This document shows positions 7,092 to 16,530 of a DNA stretch of 64,000 nucleotides, piece after piece. A program made the position numbers and the translations under genes. The notes under the pieces are model-generated. The model had not been told where the DNA came from and did not search any database. It worked only from the letters and a program-made list of their open reading frames with translations. Numbering within the stretch: the first letter of the stretch is position 1; each line of letters starts with the position of its first letter. This stretch comes from a bacterium A37T11. GTDB lineage: Bacteria; Bacteroidota; Bacteroidia; Sphingobacteriales; Sphingobacteriaceae. The DNA is taken from NCBI GenBank assembly GCA_900109895.1, contig FOBR01000021.1, positions 50,263 to 114,262 of the forward strand. The letters run 5' to 3'.

Positions 7092-7209
7092 ATGCTGCAA
7101 AAACGCAAATAAAATATAGGTTTCAACGGATTTTATTTGGTTTTAACGGCTGGTGAGAGAACGGTAATATACGCTTTTAAAGTCGGCGTATTTTACCTAA
7201 GTTTGCATA
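7092..7209 (+). repeat. Inter-module repeat, copy C
   Basis: Near-identical to 3374-3490. The stretch 6993-7228 otherwise holds no gene. Here the repeat ends at GTTTGCATA and passes into AT-rich sequence before the lipoprotein gene at 7229, so this copy is not attached to an Rhs core. Confidence 0.6.
7163..7206 (+). promoter_or_regulatory. Dyad plus TAAGTTTGC box, possible promoter of the 7229 gene
   Basis: Dyad arms 7163-7174 and 7186-7197 (12 nt, one mismatch) precede TAAGTTTGC at 7198-7206, which fits TAnnTTTGC. The -33 region has CTTTTAAAG rather than a clear TTTG. The ATG at 7229 is 22 bp downstream, a plausible leader. The dyad overlapping the -33/-7 spacer would suit a repressor or activator site. 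Confidence 0.4.
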
Positions 7210-7228
7210 AATCATTAATATATAATAT

Positions 7229-7861
7229 ATGAAGAATACAAGTTTACTAAGAATCATTGCGGTTTCAATTATTTTTTCAGGTTGTGCCTCGGGTTATAAA
7301 ACCCTGATGCCAGAGCAGATGAGTTACTTATCCGGCGGTGCGAAAGACGGGATTTCCATAGATTATAAATACGGAGTGCTGGATAAAAAATATGCAAAGA
7401 AAGAGGCAAAAAATTTTGTCAAGTTGGTATCGGTGAAATTGATTAACCAGACAGACAAAGATTTAGTATTTGGCCAAAACATCAAACTGCGCTATTCGGG
7501 AGGGAGCGAAGCAACCCTCATGAATATGGATGAGGTCTATCGGTCGCTGCGACAACATCCGGCCACTTATTTGTGGTATTTAGCGCTGACGCCATTAAAC
7601 CTCTATGTAAACAAAAGCGAAAGCAATAGTTCGGGCTATAGCCAAAGCAAGACGAGCACTACGCCGATCGGCCTGATACTAGGGCCCGGTATAGCCGGAG
7701 GCAACATGATCGCAGCGAGTAACGCGAACAAAAAATTCAGGGCTGATCTGGAAATGTACAACCTGATTGGCCGCTCAATAAAAAAAGGGGAGACAGTTTA
7801 TGGTCTGGTCGGCATCAGATCGGGCACCTATGAAGCATTGAATGCAACGATAAATCCATAG
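7229..7861 (+). CDS. Lipoprotein of unknown function
   Basis: The 210-residue protein has a signal peptide and lipobox FSGC (C19). The mature part starts with a domain containing DYKYGVLDKKYAKKEAKNFV and LVSVKLINQTDKDLVFGQNI, a beta-sandwich-like stretch about interactions with a bound or polar partner. A hydrophobic segment follows (HPATYLWYLALTPLNLYV), then a serine/threonine-rich loop and a glycine-rich stretch GLILGPGIAGGNMIA. The end is a second beta-rich part (KKGETVYGLVGIRSGTYEAL). Composition is closer to the core genome than to the immunity genes. It could be an accessory of the Rhs region or simply the neighbour of the array. No family is recognised. Confidence 0.7.
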   Translation: MKNTSLLRIIAVSIIFSGCASGYKTLMPEQMSYLSGGAKDGISIDYKYGVLDKKYAKKEAKNFVKLVSVKLINQTDKDLVFGQNIKLRYSGGSEATLMNMDEVYRSLRQHPATYLWYLALTPLNLYVNKSESNSSGYSQSKTSTTPIGLILGPGIAGGNMIAASNANKKFRADLEMYNLIGRSIKKGETVYGLVGIRSGTYEALNATINP

Positions 7862-7884
7862 GTATTTAACATTTATTTCCTTGT

Positions 7885-7918
7885 ATTCTGTCCGGGCCAC
7901 GACCAGCCCGGACAGAAT
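7885..7918. terminator. Bidirectional hairpin terminator
   Basis: A perfect 13-bp inverted repeat ATTCTGTCCGGGC (7885-7897) / GCCCGGACAGAAT (7906-7918) with an 8-nt loop lies between the convergent genes ending at 7861 and 8030. There is no long T run. Its position and strength fit termination from both sides. Confidence 0.7.
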
Positions 7919-8029
7919 GAGATTCGGATTATCTAAGTCCAATTGGCGACAAGTGGTATTTGGATTCAGGGAATATAGCATTGTTGGATCGAGGCACTGC
8001 TGATACCAAATCCATTACAGTTCACAACA

Positions 8030-11000
8030 TTACTCCACACTCACCCATTTACCTGTATTGATCGCCTGTATCCGGTTATCATACATGGCCTCGCAACTCA
8101 CAGAAGGCAAGAAATAACGGCCTACGTAGGAAGCGTTCAGCAAAATTCTATACGTGAGTGTTTCTTGTGATCTGATATTAAAATAGGTCAGCACCCGGTC
8201 ATCCCGAATATCCTGATAGGTAAAAGGCGATGAACGGTTGGCATTTTCATTGTCAGCAAGGCGCGTGTTAATAATTTCCCAGCCCGAAGGAAAGATTTGT
8301 GCTAAGGCCATATTTTCATACGTGCCCATATTAGCCGTGTTTTTGATGGTAACCACCGCAACAAAATCGGTACCCTGCGACAGGTGGGTAGGATCGATAG
8401 CTACCCCTTTGGCGTTGGTATACTGTACCTGCATATTCAGCAGTTCCGGGTGATTTATCTCAGGGGCATTTTCACCAGCAGGCATTTGTCCAGACCGTAT
8501 TACACGGATAAAAATCTTGCCGCTTCCATGATTCGTTACCTTGAGTGATGACGGCCCATTGTTTATCCCCACCGGAATAGTATACACGTACTGATCAGAT
8601 TTAATGGTGTACGATTTTCCTCCCAGCACATAACTAACCTCCAGTTTATGGTTTAAATTAGTACTCTCTGCATATTTGGCTACGGCCAGCAATGCATACG
8701 CAGTAGATTGAGTGCTATACCAGCTTTCGCTTCCCAAAGCATTGGCTACACTTTGCAATACAGATACGGCATTTTGTTTTTTACCCAGAATGATCATTGT
8801 TTCAAGAATCATGGCACGGTCACGTAAATCTGAACCAAACGTTGACCCTGCCTTGTCATAAGGTTTTGGATCCGTACTTAACCCTTTGATCAACTGGTTA
8901 GCCACGATAGGCTGGCCTGCCAATTGATAGGCGGCTGCGAGCCTCCATTTTGCTTCATCAGAAAGGTATGAAAATTCACGCAGGCGATTCATAGCACCTA
9001 TTTCAGGTGCTTTGGCCAATGCCAGCAGGTATAAGCGATAAGATTGAATCAGGTCGCCACCCCGAAAATTGTAATTGTTTGGAGCCCAATTCAGAGCCAT
9101 TTTCCGTTCATACCGTTTCCAGGATGACAGAAAACCTGCAGGCAGTTTGAACCCTTTAGCTTCAGCCTCCAGCATAAAATGACCAGCGTAATTGGTGCCC
9201 CATTCATCCGCGCTGGTGGCACCTGGCCAATAGCCAATACCCCCATCAGGCAGCTGGAAACCTACCAACCGGTTAATGCCTGATTTGATGTTACGGTCAA
9301 TTGCCGCTTTTTGGCTTTCAGTCAATACCGTAAGGTGGTTAAGTGATAATTGTGGAAACACACTGGAAGTGGTTTGCTCCACACAGCCATAAGGATATTG
9401 AATTAAATAATCGAGTCGTTTATTCAGGTTAATGGGAGGTAAGGCAGATAACTCCACACTGCCCTTATTATTATTGCCACTACTTAAAGGATCTATTTGT
9501 TGTTCCCACACGGCCCCTCCGGACAATTCCGCATTACTGACCGAAGTAATGTATGGGTTAGGGTTACGAATGTCAATTTCCACGGAGTAATCTGCCACCT
9601 TGCCTCCACTGCGGGCCGTTATTTTTAATTGACCAATACCCGTATTTTTTCCCGATTTAATGGTGGCATACACCAGTTTTTCACCAGGCTGATCAAAATG
9701 GATGGTTTGTTTGGCATCCAGGGCTACCAGGCCTGAGGAAGCTGAAACATCCAAGCTTACGTCTTTGATGCTATTATCCATGGCAAATACAGTAACAGGC
9801 AGCCTGAAACTTTCATCCGGACCAATCACCCGCGGTAAAGTAGCCAGCAACATCAGCGGTTTCTTTACCGCTACTGCTTTTTCCGCAAATCCATAAGCAC
9901 CATCCTGTCCGGCAATAACCATGGCTCTTATAGAACCAACATACCGCGGAAGTGTAAAACTATGAGTTGCCTTACTGCCACCCTTCAATGTAAAAGGCCC
10001 CATGAATTTTACCACTGGTTCAAACCGGTTGGCTTTTGCCGGGTTAATGTTTTGATTAGCATCCGCATCGCCCCCAATACTTAGCAAGCGTTCCAGATCG
10101 CCACCCCAGGCACCCAATACCTGGTCAAAAAGATCCCAGCTTTTTACCCCCAGCGCTTCTCGGGCATAAAAACTGCTATGCGGATCAGGAGTTTTAAACC
10201 GCGTCAAATCAAGCAAACCCTCATCCACCAGCGCAATGGTATAAGTCATCGGTTTCCCGGTCGATTCTGATACGGTAATGGCCGACTTACTTTCAGGCTT
10301 CAAAACGGCAGGCATCGTAATAACCGGCTTTAAAAGTGTCTTCGGATTATCCACCAGCAATGGGATCACACCATACATGCGTATAGGAAGGTCATTGGCT
10401 GTTTGGGCATGCGGCTGGAGCAAAGAAATATTCACAAAAACATTTGGAGCCATTTCATCTGTCACTTTAAAACGATAGATGGTCTGACTTTTCTTCGTGT
10501 CAATCCAGGATGCATCCAATACGCGGCTACCATTTTCAATGCTGATCAATCCACGGCCTCCATCCGAAGATGGGATGGTCAACGTGACTTCGTCGCCCAC
10601 CTTGTATTGTTTTTTATCGGAAGTAAATGACAGCATGGACGCTTCCGTCGGATTATTCTGCTGCTCACGCTGAGCCCAGCCAGGCCAGTCAATATACATG
10701 GTTTTACCGGTAGCATGGCCGCTTTGCAGGTCAGTAACACGGATCAGATACCGCCCCCAATCCGGGTAGTTTACCCGAATAGTCCATTCACCCCGCCCAT
10801 CCTGCAAGGTTACCATTTCCTTTTTGAGGAGTTTATTATATTTGTCTTGCGTAAAATTTCCCAGATTTTCCGCTTGTTGATCCCACCACCATTGCCACTG
10901 GATCTTATAAAATTCAACCTGCACCTGGCGCTTTCCTGCTAAGGGCTTCCCTGCGGCACTCAAATCTACCAGCTGTACCTTTTGATCATGATCTGTCAAA

Positions 11001-13636
11001 AGCATACCCGAAAGCTTATCTCCCGGCGGTATTTTTACGCCTACATAACTGCTAAAAGGGCTATAAGGCATGGTCACATTGTCTATACTAAAGTTGCCGC
11101 CCGGTTCAAACACCCTGGTCGCGAAATTGGCACGAAGCATACCGGGCGCATTATTTGTCTGATCAAGCGCGGCGGTGAACGTTGCCACACCCTGCCCGTC
11201 CAGATTACCGTCAAATAACACCTGCGTCTCTGCCGAAAAATTGCGCGTAGGATCATCAAAGGTATAGTCCCCGAAATTGGGAAAAGTCGTTTTAATAGGA
11301 GAGAGGGAAGCTTCTACCTTCGCTTTTAACCCTTGTACAGAGGCGCCAAATAACCACCTGGAAGATAATTTGATTGTATTTTGGCCCCCTTTACCCAGTG
11401 TTTTTTGACCAGCAAAGTCCAAGTCTATTTTTAAGCGGTTGGGCATCACGGTTTCAATCTTCAATGTTTTTTGAAAAACCGCGCCTCCGGCCATCACTTT
11501 CGCAATCCAGTTACCGGTAGGAGCACTGGCGTCGGTTTTTAACCTAAAAGTATAAAAGCCGTTCAATGCTTTATGCTGCACCAATCGGGTATTGAGTTGC
11601 CCTTTGGGATTATACAGTTCAAGGGTTACCGGGTGATCAGGCGGTAGCTTAGCCTGCTTATCTTCCAAAATGAACCCTACATAAATAGAATCACCAGGTC
11701 GCCATACGCCTCGTTCGCCATAAATAAATCCCTTCATGCCCTTTTGCACCACATCTCCATCCACGTCAAAGCGGCTTAAAGGCAGGGATGAACCATCGTC
11801 CATGCGGAGGTAACCTCGTTCTTCATTTTTTGAGGCCATCAATAAATACGGTGTACGCTGAACGTTCAAGTCTGCAAATCCATTGGCATCTGTTACGGCT
11901 TTTTGCAAAACCTGCTGCTGATAATCCAAGATGGATACCGTAACACCTTCCATTGGTGCAGCGGTCAGAATGCTGGTGGCAATTACTTTAATGCTGTTAT
12001 CCGTACCGCGTTTAGCCATTAGGCCAATATTTGACGCTAACAAGTCACGTGAAGCCCACCGATCGCGCGTGTAGTAGGAATTACTGCATGGATCTTCTCT
12101 TTCATCCCAATTATAATCCTCGGGGTAATAGTTGTTATACCGATCCCAGAACGCATCATCCTCGTCAAGCGATTGCGATCGGCCCCAATAGCTGTAGCCT
12201 TCGTAATATGCTTCGTTGATGCCGCTCTCCCTATCTTTGCTATCCCCTAAACTATCCGTACATGTATAAAGCGAATAACTTTTTCTAAAACCAATGGTTA
12301 CGCGATAAATAGCTCCAGGTTCGGTGCGCAGCAGCTGATCGATGTCCAGCGAAAAGCGGTTTTTCTTATGCAGGTTAATGCTTTTATCATCCGTTAATGA
12401 AATCGTTTTTTGAATAACCGGTCGGCCCACACGCCGCAATTCATAAGAGCCGCCATCCTCGCCCGTTTGGAGATACTGGGCAATGTTATTTTCAAAGATC
12501 TTAATAATCGTTACATCCACCGCCCTTAAATTGACTGCATCAAAGGGCATGGTTAATTTACCAGAGCCTGGCAAAATGGTACCCTTACCCGGAATGGTGA
12601 CAGCCGGGAGGCGGTTCTCAAAGTTGACATTGGCCGTAACAGATTTTCTTATTTTAACGGCGTTTATATTTTCCACGCCCTCATTCACCACTATACTATA
12701 ATTCCCTTCCAGCCGGTCTGGCGCATACACTTTAACTTCACTGCCATCTATACTGAATCGAACATCACTCACATTACTAATGCCTATGAGCCCATTCAGG
12801 TCTTGGGCAACCAATATTGGATCAGAAAACTGCACCAATACATATTGTTCATCATCTTGGACAGCACGGATGTCAAGCACCTTAAAGTTACCTTTTGCTG
12901 GTACCTCTATATCTAGTTTATCCTTCTTTTTCGAAGAAATGGGGCTACCATTCCAGGCAAGCTCCAATTTATTCGCATTGGCTGTGCGCACAATAGAGTC
13001 AATGGTAAAAGCAGAAATATGGGTTTCTGTATTGTGCTTCCATTTTATCGAAAGCGTTTTTCCTAAATACCGCGCCGTTAAAATCTTTTCCGTATTTTCC
13101 GGGGTCTCCGCATCCGCCAGGCTTATGCTGCCAGTTAGTTTCATCAAATCCAGGGACTGACTGTTTTGTGATTTCAACCCTTCTGATAGCACTTCAAATG
13201 CTGGTTCCGTTACTTTAAACGCAAAATTGAACGAACTGAGGCTATCTGGCACTTTGGTTATTTTGCCTAACGCAAAACTTACCTTGTACTCTTCACCGGG
13301 TGTAAGGTCATTATCTGGTTTAAAAGTAACCGTGCGCGCATCAACCCAGACTGTTTTGCCCTTAATGGAAGGAGAAACACGAAACAATCCGCTGTTATCT
13401 TCCTCTTTATTTTGAACGGTATTAACTTCAGATGCCAGTCTTATCGTAATACTGCTTTGCCGGGAAACAGTTCCCGTGGTATAGCCTTCTATGTAGCGCG
13501 CAAAGGCAGCATTTCCCGAATTTACTGCATTATTTCCAGTAAATTTCCAAATAACAAAAACAAGTAAGCACAGTAAAACTATCCCAGTAACGGCTATATA
13601 AATTGTTTTGCGTGCAGAAAGATCCAGTTTTTTCAC
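8030..13636 (-). CDS. Alpha-2-macroglobulin family protein
   Basis: This 1868-residue protein has a single N-terminal membrane anchor (residues ~11-32, no lipobox) and would sit in the periplasm. Family architecture is MG domains, bait region, the A2M-conserved segment (GAYGFAEKAVAVKKPL, about residue 1240) and an alpha-helical thioester domain. The thioester motif is intact: YPYGCVEQT with C1418 and Q1421, followed by the helical repeats rich in YWPGATSADEWGTNYAGHF. Bacterial A2Ms of this kind trap foreign proteases or repair the envelope. In enterobacteria the partner is PBP1C, which is absent here. An aspartate/tyrosine-rich insert (DEDDAFWDRYNNYYPEDYNW) near residue 480 is unusual. It is the last gene of the topA group, 30 bp after a small conserved gene. 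Confidence 0.93.
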   Translation of the reverse strand: MKKLDLSARKTIYIAVTGIVLLCLLVFVIWKFTGNNAVNSGNAAFARYIEGYTTGTVSRQSSITIRLASEVNTVQNKEEDNSGLFRVSPSIKGKTVWVDARTVTFKPDNDLTPGEEYKVSFALGKITKVPDSLSSFNFAFKVTEPAFEVLSEGLKSQNSQSLDLMKLTGSISLADAETPENTEKILTARYLGKTLSIKWKHNTETHISAFTIDSIVRTANANKLELAWNGSPISSKKKDKLDIEVPAKGNFKVLDIRAVQDDEQYVLVQFSDPILVAQDLNGLIGISNVSDVRFSIDGSEVKVYAPDRLEGNYSIVVNEGVENINAVKIRKSVTANVNFENRLPAVTIPGKGTILPGSGKLTMPFDAVNLRAVDVTIIKIFENNIAQYLQTGEDGGSYELRRVGRPVIQKTISLTDDKSINLHKKNRFSLDIDQLLRTEPGAIYRVTIGFRKSYSLYTCTDSLGDSKDRESGINEAYYEGYSYWGRSQSLDEDDAFWDRYNNYYPEDYNWDEREDPCSNSYYTRDRWASRDLLASNIGLMAKRGTDNSIKVIATSILTAAPMEGVTVSILDYQQQVLQKAVTDANGFADLNVQRTPYLLMASKNEERGYLRMDDGSSLPLSRFDVDGDVVQKGMKGFIYGERGVWRPGDSIYVGFILEDKQAKLPPDHPVTLELYNPKGQLNTRLVQHKALNGFYTFRLKTDASAPTGNWIAKVMAGGAVFQKTLKIETVMPNRLKIDLDFAGQKTLGKGGQNTIKLSSRWLFGASVQGLKAKVEASLSPIKTTFPNFGDYTFDDPTRNFSAETQVLFDGNLDGQGVATFTAALDQTNNAPGMLRANFATRVFEPGGNFSIDNVTMPYSPFSSYVGVKIPPGDKLSGMLLTDHDQKVQLVDLSAAGKPLAGKRQVQVEFYKIQWQWWWDQQAENLGNFTQDKYNKLLKKEMVTLQDGRGEWTIRVNYPDWGRYLIRVTDLQSGHATGKTMYIDWPGWAQREQQNNPTEASMLSFTSDKKQYKVGDEVTLTIPSSDGGRGLISIENGSRVLDASWIDTKKSQTIYRFKVTDEMAPNVFVNISLLQPHAQTANDLPIRMYGVIPLLVDNPKTLLKPVITMPAVLKPESKSAITVSESTGKPMTYTIALVDEGLLDLTRFKTPDPHSSFYAREALGVKSWDLFDQVLGAWGGDLERLLSIGGDADANQNINPAKANRFEPVVKFMGPFTLKGGSKATHSFTLPRYVGSIRAMVIAGQDGAYGFAEKAVAVKKPLMLLATLPRVIGPDESFRLPVTVFAMDNSIKDVSLDVSASSGLVALDAKQTIHFDQPGEKLVYATIKSGKNTGIGQLKITARSGGKVADYSVEIDIRNPNPYITSVSNAELSGGAVWEQQIDPLSSGNNNKGSVELSALPPINLNKRLDYLIQYPYGCVEQTTSSVFPQLSLNHLTVLTESQKAAIDRNIKSGINRLVGFQLPDGGIGYWPGATSADEWGTNYAGHFMLEAEAKGFKLPAGFLSSWKRYERKMALNWAPNNYNFRGGDLIQSYRLYLLALAKAPEIGAMNRLREFSYLSDEAKWRLAAAYQLAGQPIVANQLIKGLSTDPKPYDKAGSTFGSDLRDRAMILETMIILGKKQNAVSVLQSVANALGSESWYSTQSTAYALLAVAKYAESTNLNHKLEVSYVLGGKSYTIKSDQYVYTIPVGINNGPSSLKVTNHGSGKIFIRVIRSGQMPAGENAPEINHPELLNMQVQYTNAKGVAIDPTHLSQGTDFVAVVTIKNTANMGTYENMALAQIFPSGWEIINTRLADNENANRSSPFTYQDIRDDRVLTYFNIRSQETLTYRILLNASYVGRYFLPSVSCEAMYDNRIQAINTGKWVSVE

Positions 13637-13666
13637 AGCTAAATATTTTTAAAAGGAACCAATGAA

Positions 13667-14071
13667 TCAGCCAATCACCACCCCAGGTTTATTTAAAATA
13701 GGCACCCTGATCAAGTTATCATCTATGATGCTCTCCGGTAAAAAAATAAATTTTTTATCATAAATAGTGCCATTAATATAATAACTGAGCCAATATTCAT
13801 TGGTTAAACCAAATACCTGTTGGTCTATGGCTTCAATCGCAGCATAACTCTGGGCGGCTACATCTCCTATAAAATGGCGTAAGATGGAAGTTTTAACTCG
13901 CTTTTCATCTTTCAGCCCGTAACCTTTCGAGCTGACAAGAACATTTTCAATAGGTACTTTTTTTAAATTAATCAAATACACCTTCCAAACCTTATTAACA
14001 GGAGTTTCGCTTTCAAGCACCACTGCTATTGCAATATCCTTGACAATATTTAAAGGAAGGTCTTTTTTCAT
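13667..14071 (-). CDS. Conserved hypothetical protein between topA and A2M
   Basis: The 134-residue protein is soluble, without signal or membrane segments. It has a beta-rich N-terminus (DIAIAVVLESETPVNKVWKV), then YLINLKKVPIENVLVSSKGYG, and a C-terminus about YWLSYYINGTIYDKKFIFLP followed by VPILNKPGVVIG. It lies 24 bp after topA and 30 bp before the A2M gene, so it is probably cotranscribed. I recall similar small proteins next to topA in Bacteroidota but no assigned function. Confidence 0.75.
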   Translation of the reverse strand: MKKDLPLNIVKDIAIAVVLESETPVNKVWKVYLINLKKVPIENVLVSSKGYGLKDEKRVKTSILRHFIGDVAAQSYAAIEAIDQQVFGLTNEYWLSYYINGTIYDKKFIFLPESIIDDNLIRVPILNKPGVVIG

Positions 14072-14095
14072 ACGTCATACAAAAAGCGGTACAAA

Positions 14096-16459
14096 TTATT
14101 TCTTTGCCGCGCTTTTTGCTTTTGTTTTCGCTTTCAATCCTTTGCCTTTGGCCGGTGTTTTAGCAGCTTCTGCCTCCGATAGTTTTATCACATCATCATA
14201 CGTTAATGATTCTGCATCTTTGCCTTTCGGAATTTTAACATTCAGCTTTCCAAAACGGATGTAGGGGCCCCAACGACCATTTTCAATACGGGCTTCCGGG
14301 TTTTCATCAAATGTCCGTATAATTTTTTCGATATCTTTTTGTCGCTTTACCTTGATAATCTCTACGGCTTGTTCTTCTGTCACATCCAGTGGATCCAAAC
14401 CTTTAGGTAGCGAATAGAAAGCACTGTTATGCCTAATGTAAGGACCAAAGCGACCAACGGCCACTACCATATCCTTTTCTTCAAATTCACCGATCTTTTT
14501 AGGCAACTTAAAGAGCTCCAATGCTTCTTCAAAGCTGATGGTCTCAATCATTTGACCGGGCCTCAAACTCGCAAAACGGGGTTTTTCTTCCTCATCGGGC
14601 GATCCAATTTGTACCAGCGGCCCAAAACGCCCAATCCTTACTGACACACGCTTACCTGTTTCAGGGTCTACACCCAACTCCCGTTCATTCGTGGCACGAT
14701 CAGCGTGTTCAATAGTGGTTTGAACTTCTTGGTGAAAAGGCGTATAAAAGGAATGCAACATATCGGTCCATTCTTTCAGTCCCTGTGCAATTTCATCAAA
14801 CTCTTTTTCAACCGTTGCTGTAAAGTTAAAATCAACAATATCCTTAAAATGCGCTACCAAAAAATCATTTACAACAACACCAATATCCGTAGGGAAAAGT
14901 TTTGATTTTTCGGTACCCGTTACTTCCGTTTGCGTGATTAACTCAATATCATTATTTTTTAGTTTAATCACCCGGTAGTTTCGTGGTTTTCCATCGCGGT
15001 CTTCCTTCACAACATAACCCCGATTTTGGATGGTAGAAATCGTTGGCGCATAAGTCGATGGTCGTCCAATGCCCAATTCTTCCAGCTTTTTGACCAAACT
15101 GGCCTCGGTATAGCGTGCAGGCGGGCGAGAATATCGTTCGGTTGCGGTTAACTCTTTAAGAATTAAAACCTGTCCCTGTAGTAGTGGCGGCAAGAAGGTA
15201 TTTTCACTATCGTTATCAGCTTGCTGGTCGTGATCCTCGTCCGTCGATTCCATATACACCTTGAGGAAACCGTCAAATTTCATCACCTCACCACTGGCTG
15301 TAAACTCTTCATTCCGGGTTGATACACTAATTTTGGCCGTTGTTTTTTCAAACTCCGCTTCGCCCATTTGAGAGGCAATAGCCCGTTTCCATATTAGTTC
15401 ATACAAGCGCTTCTCTGATGGTTCCCCATCAATAGAATGTGAATCAAAATAGGTAGGCCTTATGGCCTCATGCGCTTCCTGCGCACCCGCAGCCTTCGTT
15501 TTATATTGTCGCCGCTTATAATACTTATCACCATACGCTGTCCTAATTTCAGCTTCTGCGGCATTTAATGCCGTGTCACTTAAATTGACAGAATCCGTAC
15601 GCATATAGGTGATTTTTCCGGATTCATACAAACGCTGGGCAACCATCATGGTTCGCGAAACAGAAAATCCTAATTTCCTGCTCGCCTCCTGCTGCAATGT
15701 AGAAGTGGTAAATGGTGCAGCTGGCGTTCTTTTAGCAGGCTTCGTCTCCAACGATTGTACGGCAAAAGAAGCTCCTACACAGTCCAAAAGAAAGCTTTCG
15801 GCATCCTCTTCCTTTGAAAAACGTTGGGGAAGCTCAGCCTTGAACCATTCCTTTTCTGTTTGGGTGTAAAATACCGCAATGATCTTAAAGGCAGCCTCAG
15901 GCTTAAACTTATTAATCTCGCGTTCGCGGTCAACAATAAGCCTTACGGCCACCGATTGTACACGACCCGCAGAAAGCGATGGTTTTATTTTACGCCACAA
16001 AACCGGCGAAAGTTCAAAGCCTACAAGTCTGTCTAATACGCGCCGTGCCTGTTGGGCATTGACCAAGTTATAGTCAATAGTACGTGGCGATTCGATCGCT
16101 TTTAAAATAGCCGGTTTGGTAATTTCATGAAAAACGATCCGTTTGGTGTTGGCTTCTTTTAAACCCAGCGTTTCAAACAAGTGCCAGGATATAGCTTCTC
16201 CCTCGCGGTCCTCATCGGATGCGAGCCATACCGTTTCAGCAGCTTTAGATAACTTCTTTAATTCGCTGACTACCGCTCGTTTATCTGAAGGTACCTCATA
16301 TATTTGTTTAAAATTATCTTTGGTATCAATAGCATCATCCCCCTTGACAAGGTCTCGAATATGCCCATAACTGGATTTTACCAAAAAATCCGTTCCCAGG
16401 TATCCTTCAATTGTCTTTGCCTTCGCCGGCGATTCTACTATGAGTAAATTCTTGGCCAT
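14096..16459 (-). CDS. topA: DNA topoisomerase I (type IA)
   Basis: The enzyme relaxes negative supercoils in the cytoplasm. The 787 residues begin with the TOPRIM domain (LLIVESPAKAKTIEGYLG; E9, and D82-E-D84-R-E86). The catalytic tyrosine is Y285 in GKITYMRTDS. The C-terminus has three copies of the topoisomerase C-terminal repeat (GRFGPLVQIG, GRFGPYIRHN, GRWGPYIRFG) instead of zinc fingers, normal for Bacteroidota, and a lysine/alanine tail. It is followed at 24 bp by the small conserved gene and preceded by mnmA at 71 bp on the same strand. Confidence 0.97.
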   Translation of the reverse strand: MAKNLLIVESPAKAKTIEGYLGTDFLVKSSYGHIRDLVKGDDAIDTKDNFKQIYEVPSDKRAVVSELKKLSKAAETVWLASDEDREGEAISWHLFETLGLKEANTKRIVFHEITKPAILKAIESPRTIDYNLVNAQQARRVLDRLVGFELSPVLWRKIKPSLSAGRVQSVAVRLIVDREREINKFKPEAAFKIIAVFYTQTEKEWFKAELPQRFSKEEDAESFLLDCVGASFAVQSLETKPAKRTPAAPFTTSTLQQEASRKLGFSVSRTMMVAQRLYESGKITYMRTDSVNLSDTALNAAEAEIRTAYGDKYYKRRQYKTKAAGAQEAHEAIRPTYFDSHSIDGEPSEKRLYELIWKRAIASQMGEAEFEKTTAKISVSTRNEEFTASGEVMKFDGFLKVYMESTDEDHDQQADNDSENTFLPPLLQGQVLILKELTATERYSRPPARYTEASLVKKLEELGIGRPSTYAPTISTIQNRGYVVKEDRDGKPRNYRVIKLKNNDIELITQTEVTGTEKSKLFPTDIGVVVNDFLVAHFKDIVDFNFTATVEKEFDEIAQGLKEWTDMLHSFYTPFHQEVQTTIEHADRATNERELGVDPETGKRVSVRIGRFGPLVQIGSPDEEEKPRFASLRPGQMIETISFEEALELFKLPKKIGEFEEKDMVVAVGRFGPYIRHNSAFYSLPKGLDPLDVTEEQAVEIIKVKRQKDIEKIIRTFDENPEARIENGRWGPYIRFGKLNVKIPKGKDAESLTYDDVIKLSEAEAAKTPAKGKGLKAKTKAKSAAKK

Positions 16460-16530
16460 TTATTTTATGGTTTTGTGCAAATAAAGGGATTTATTCAGGG
16501 AATGACAACCTTTTTAAATATTTTCTTTCC

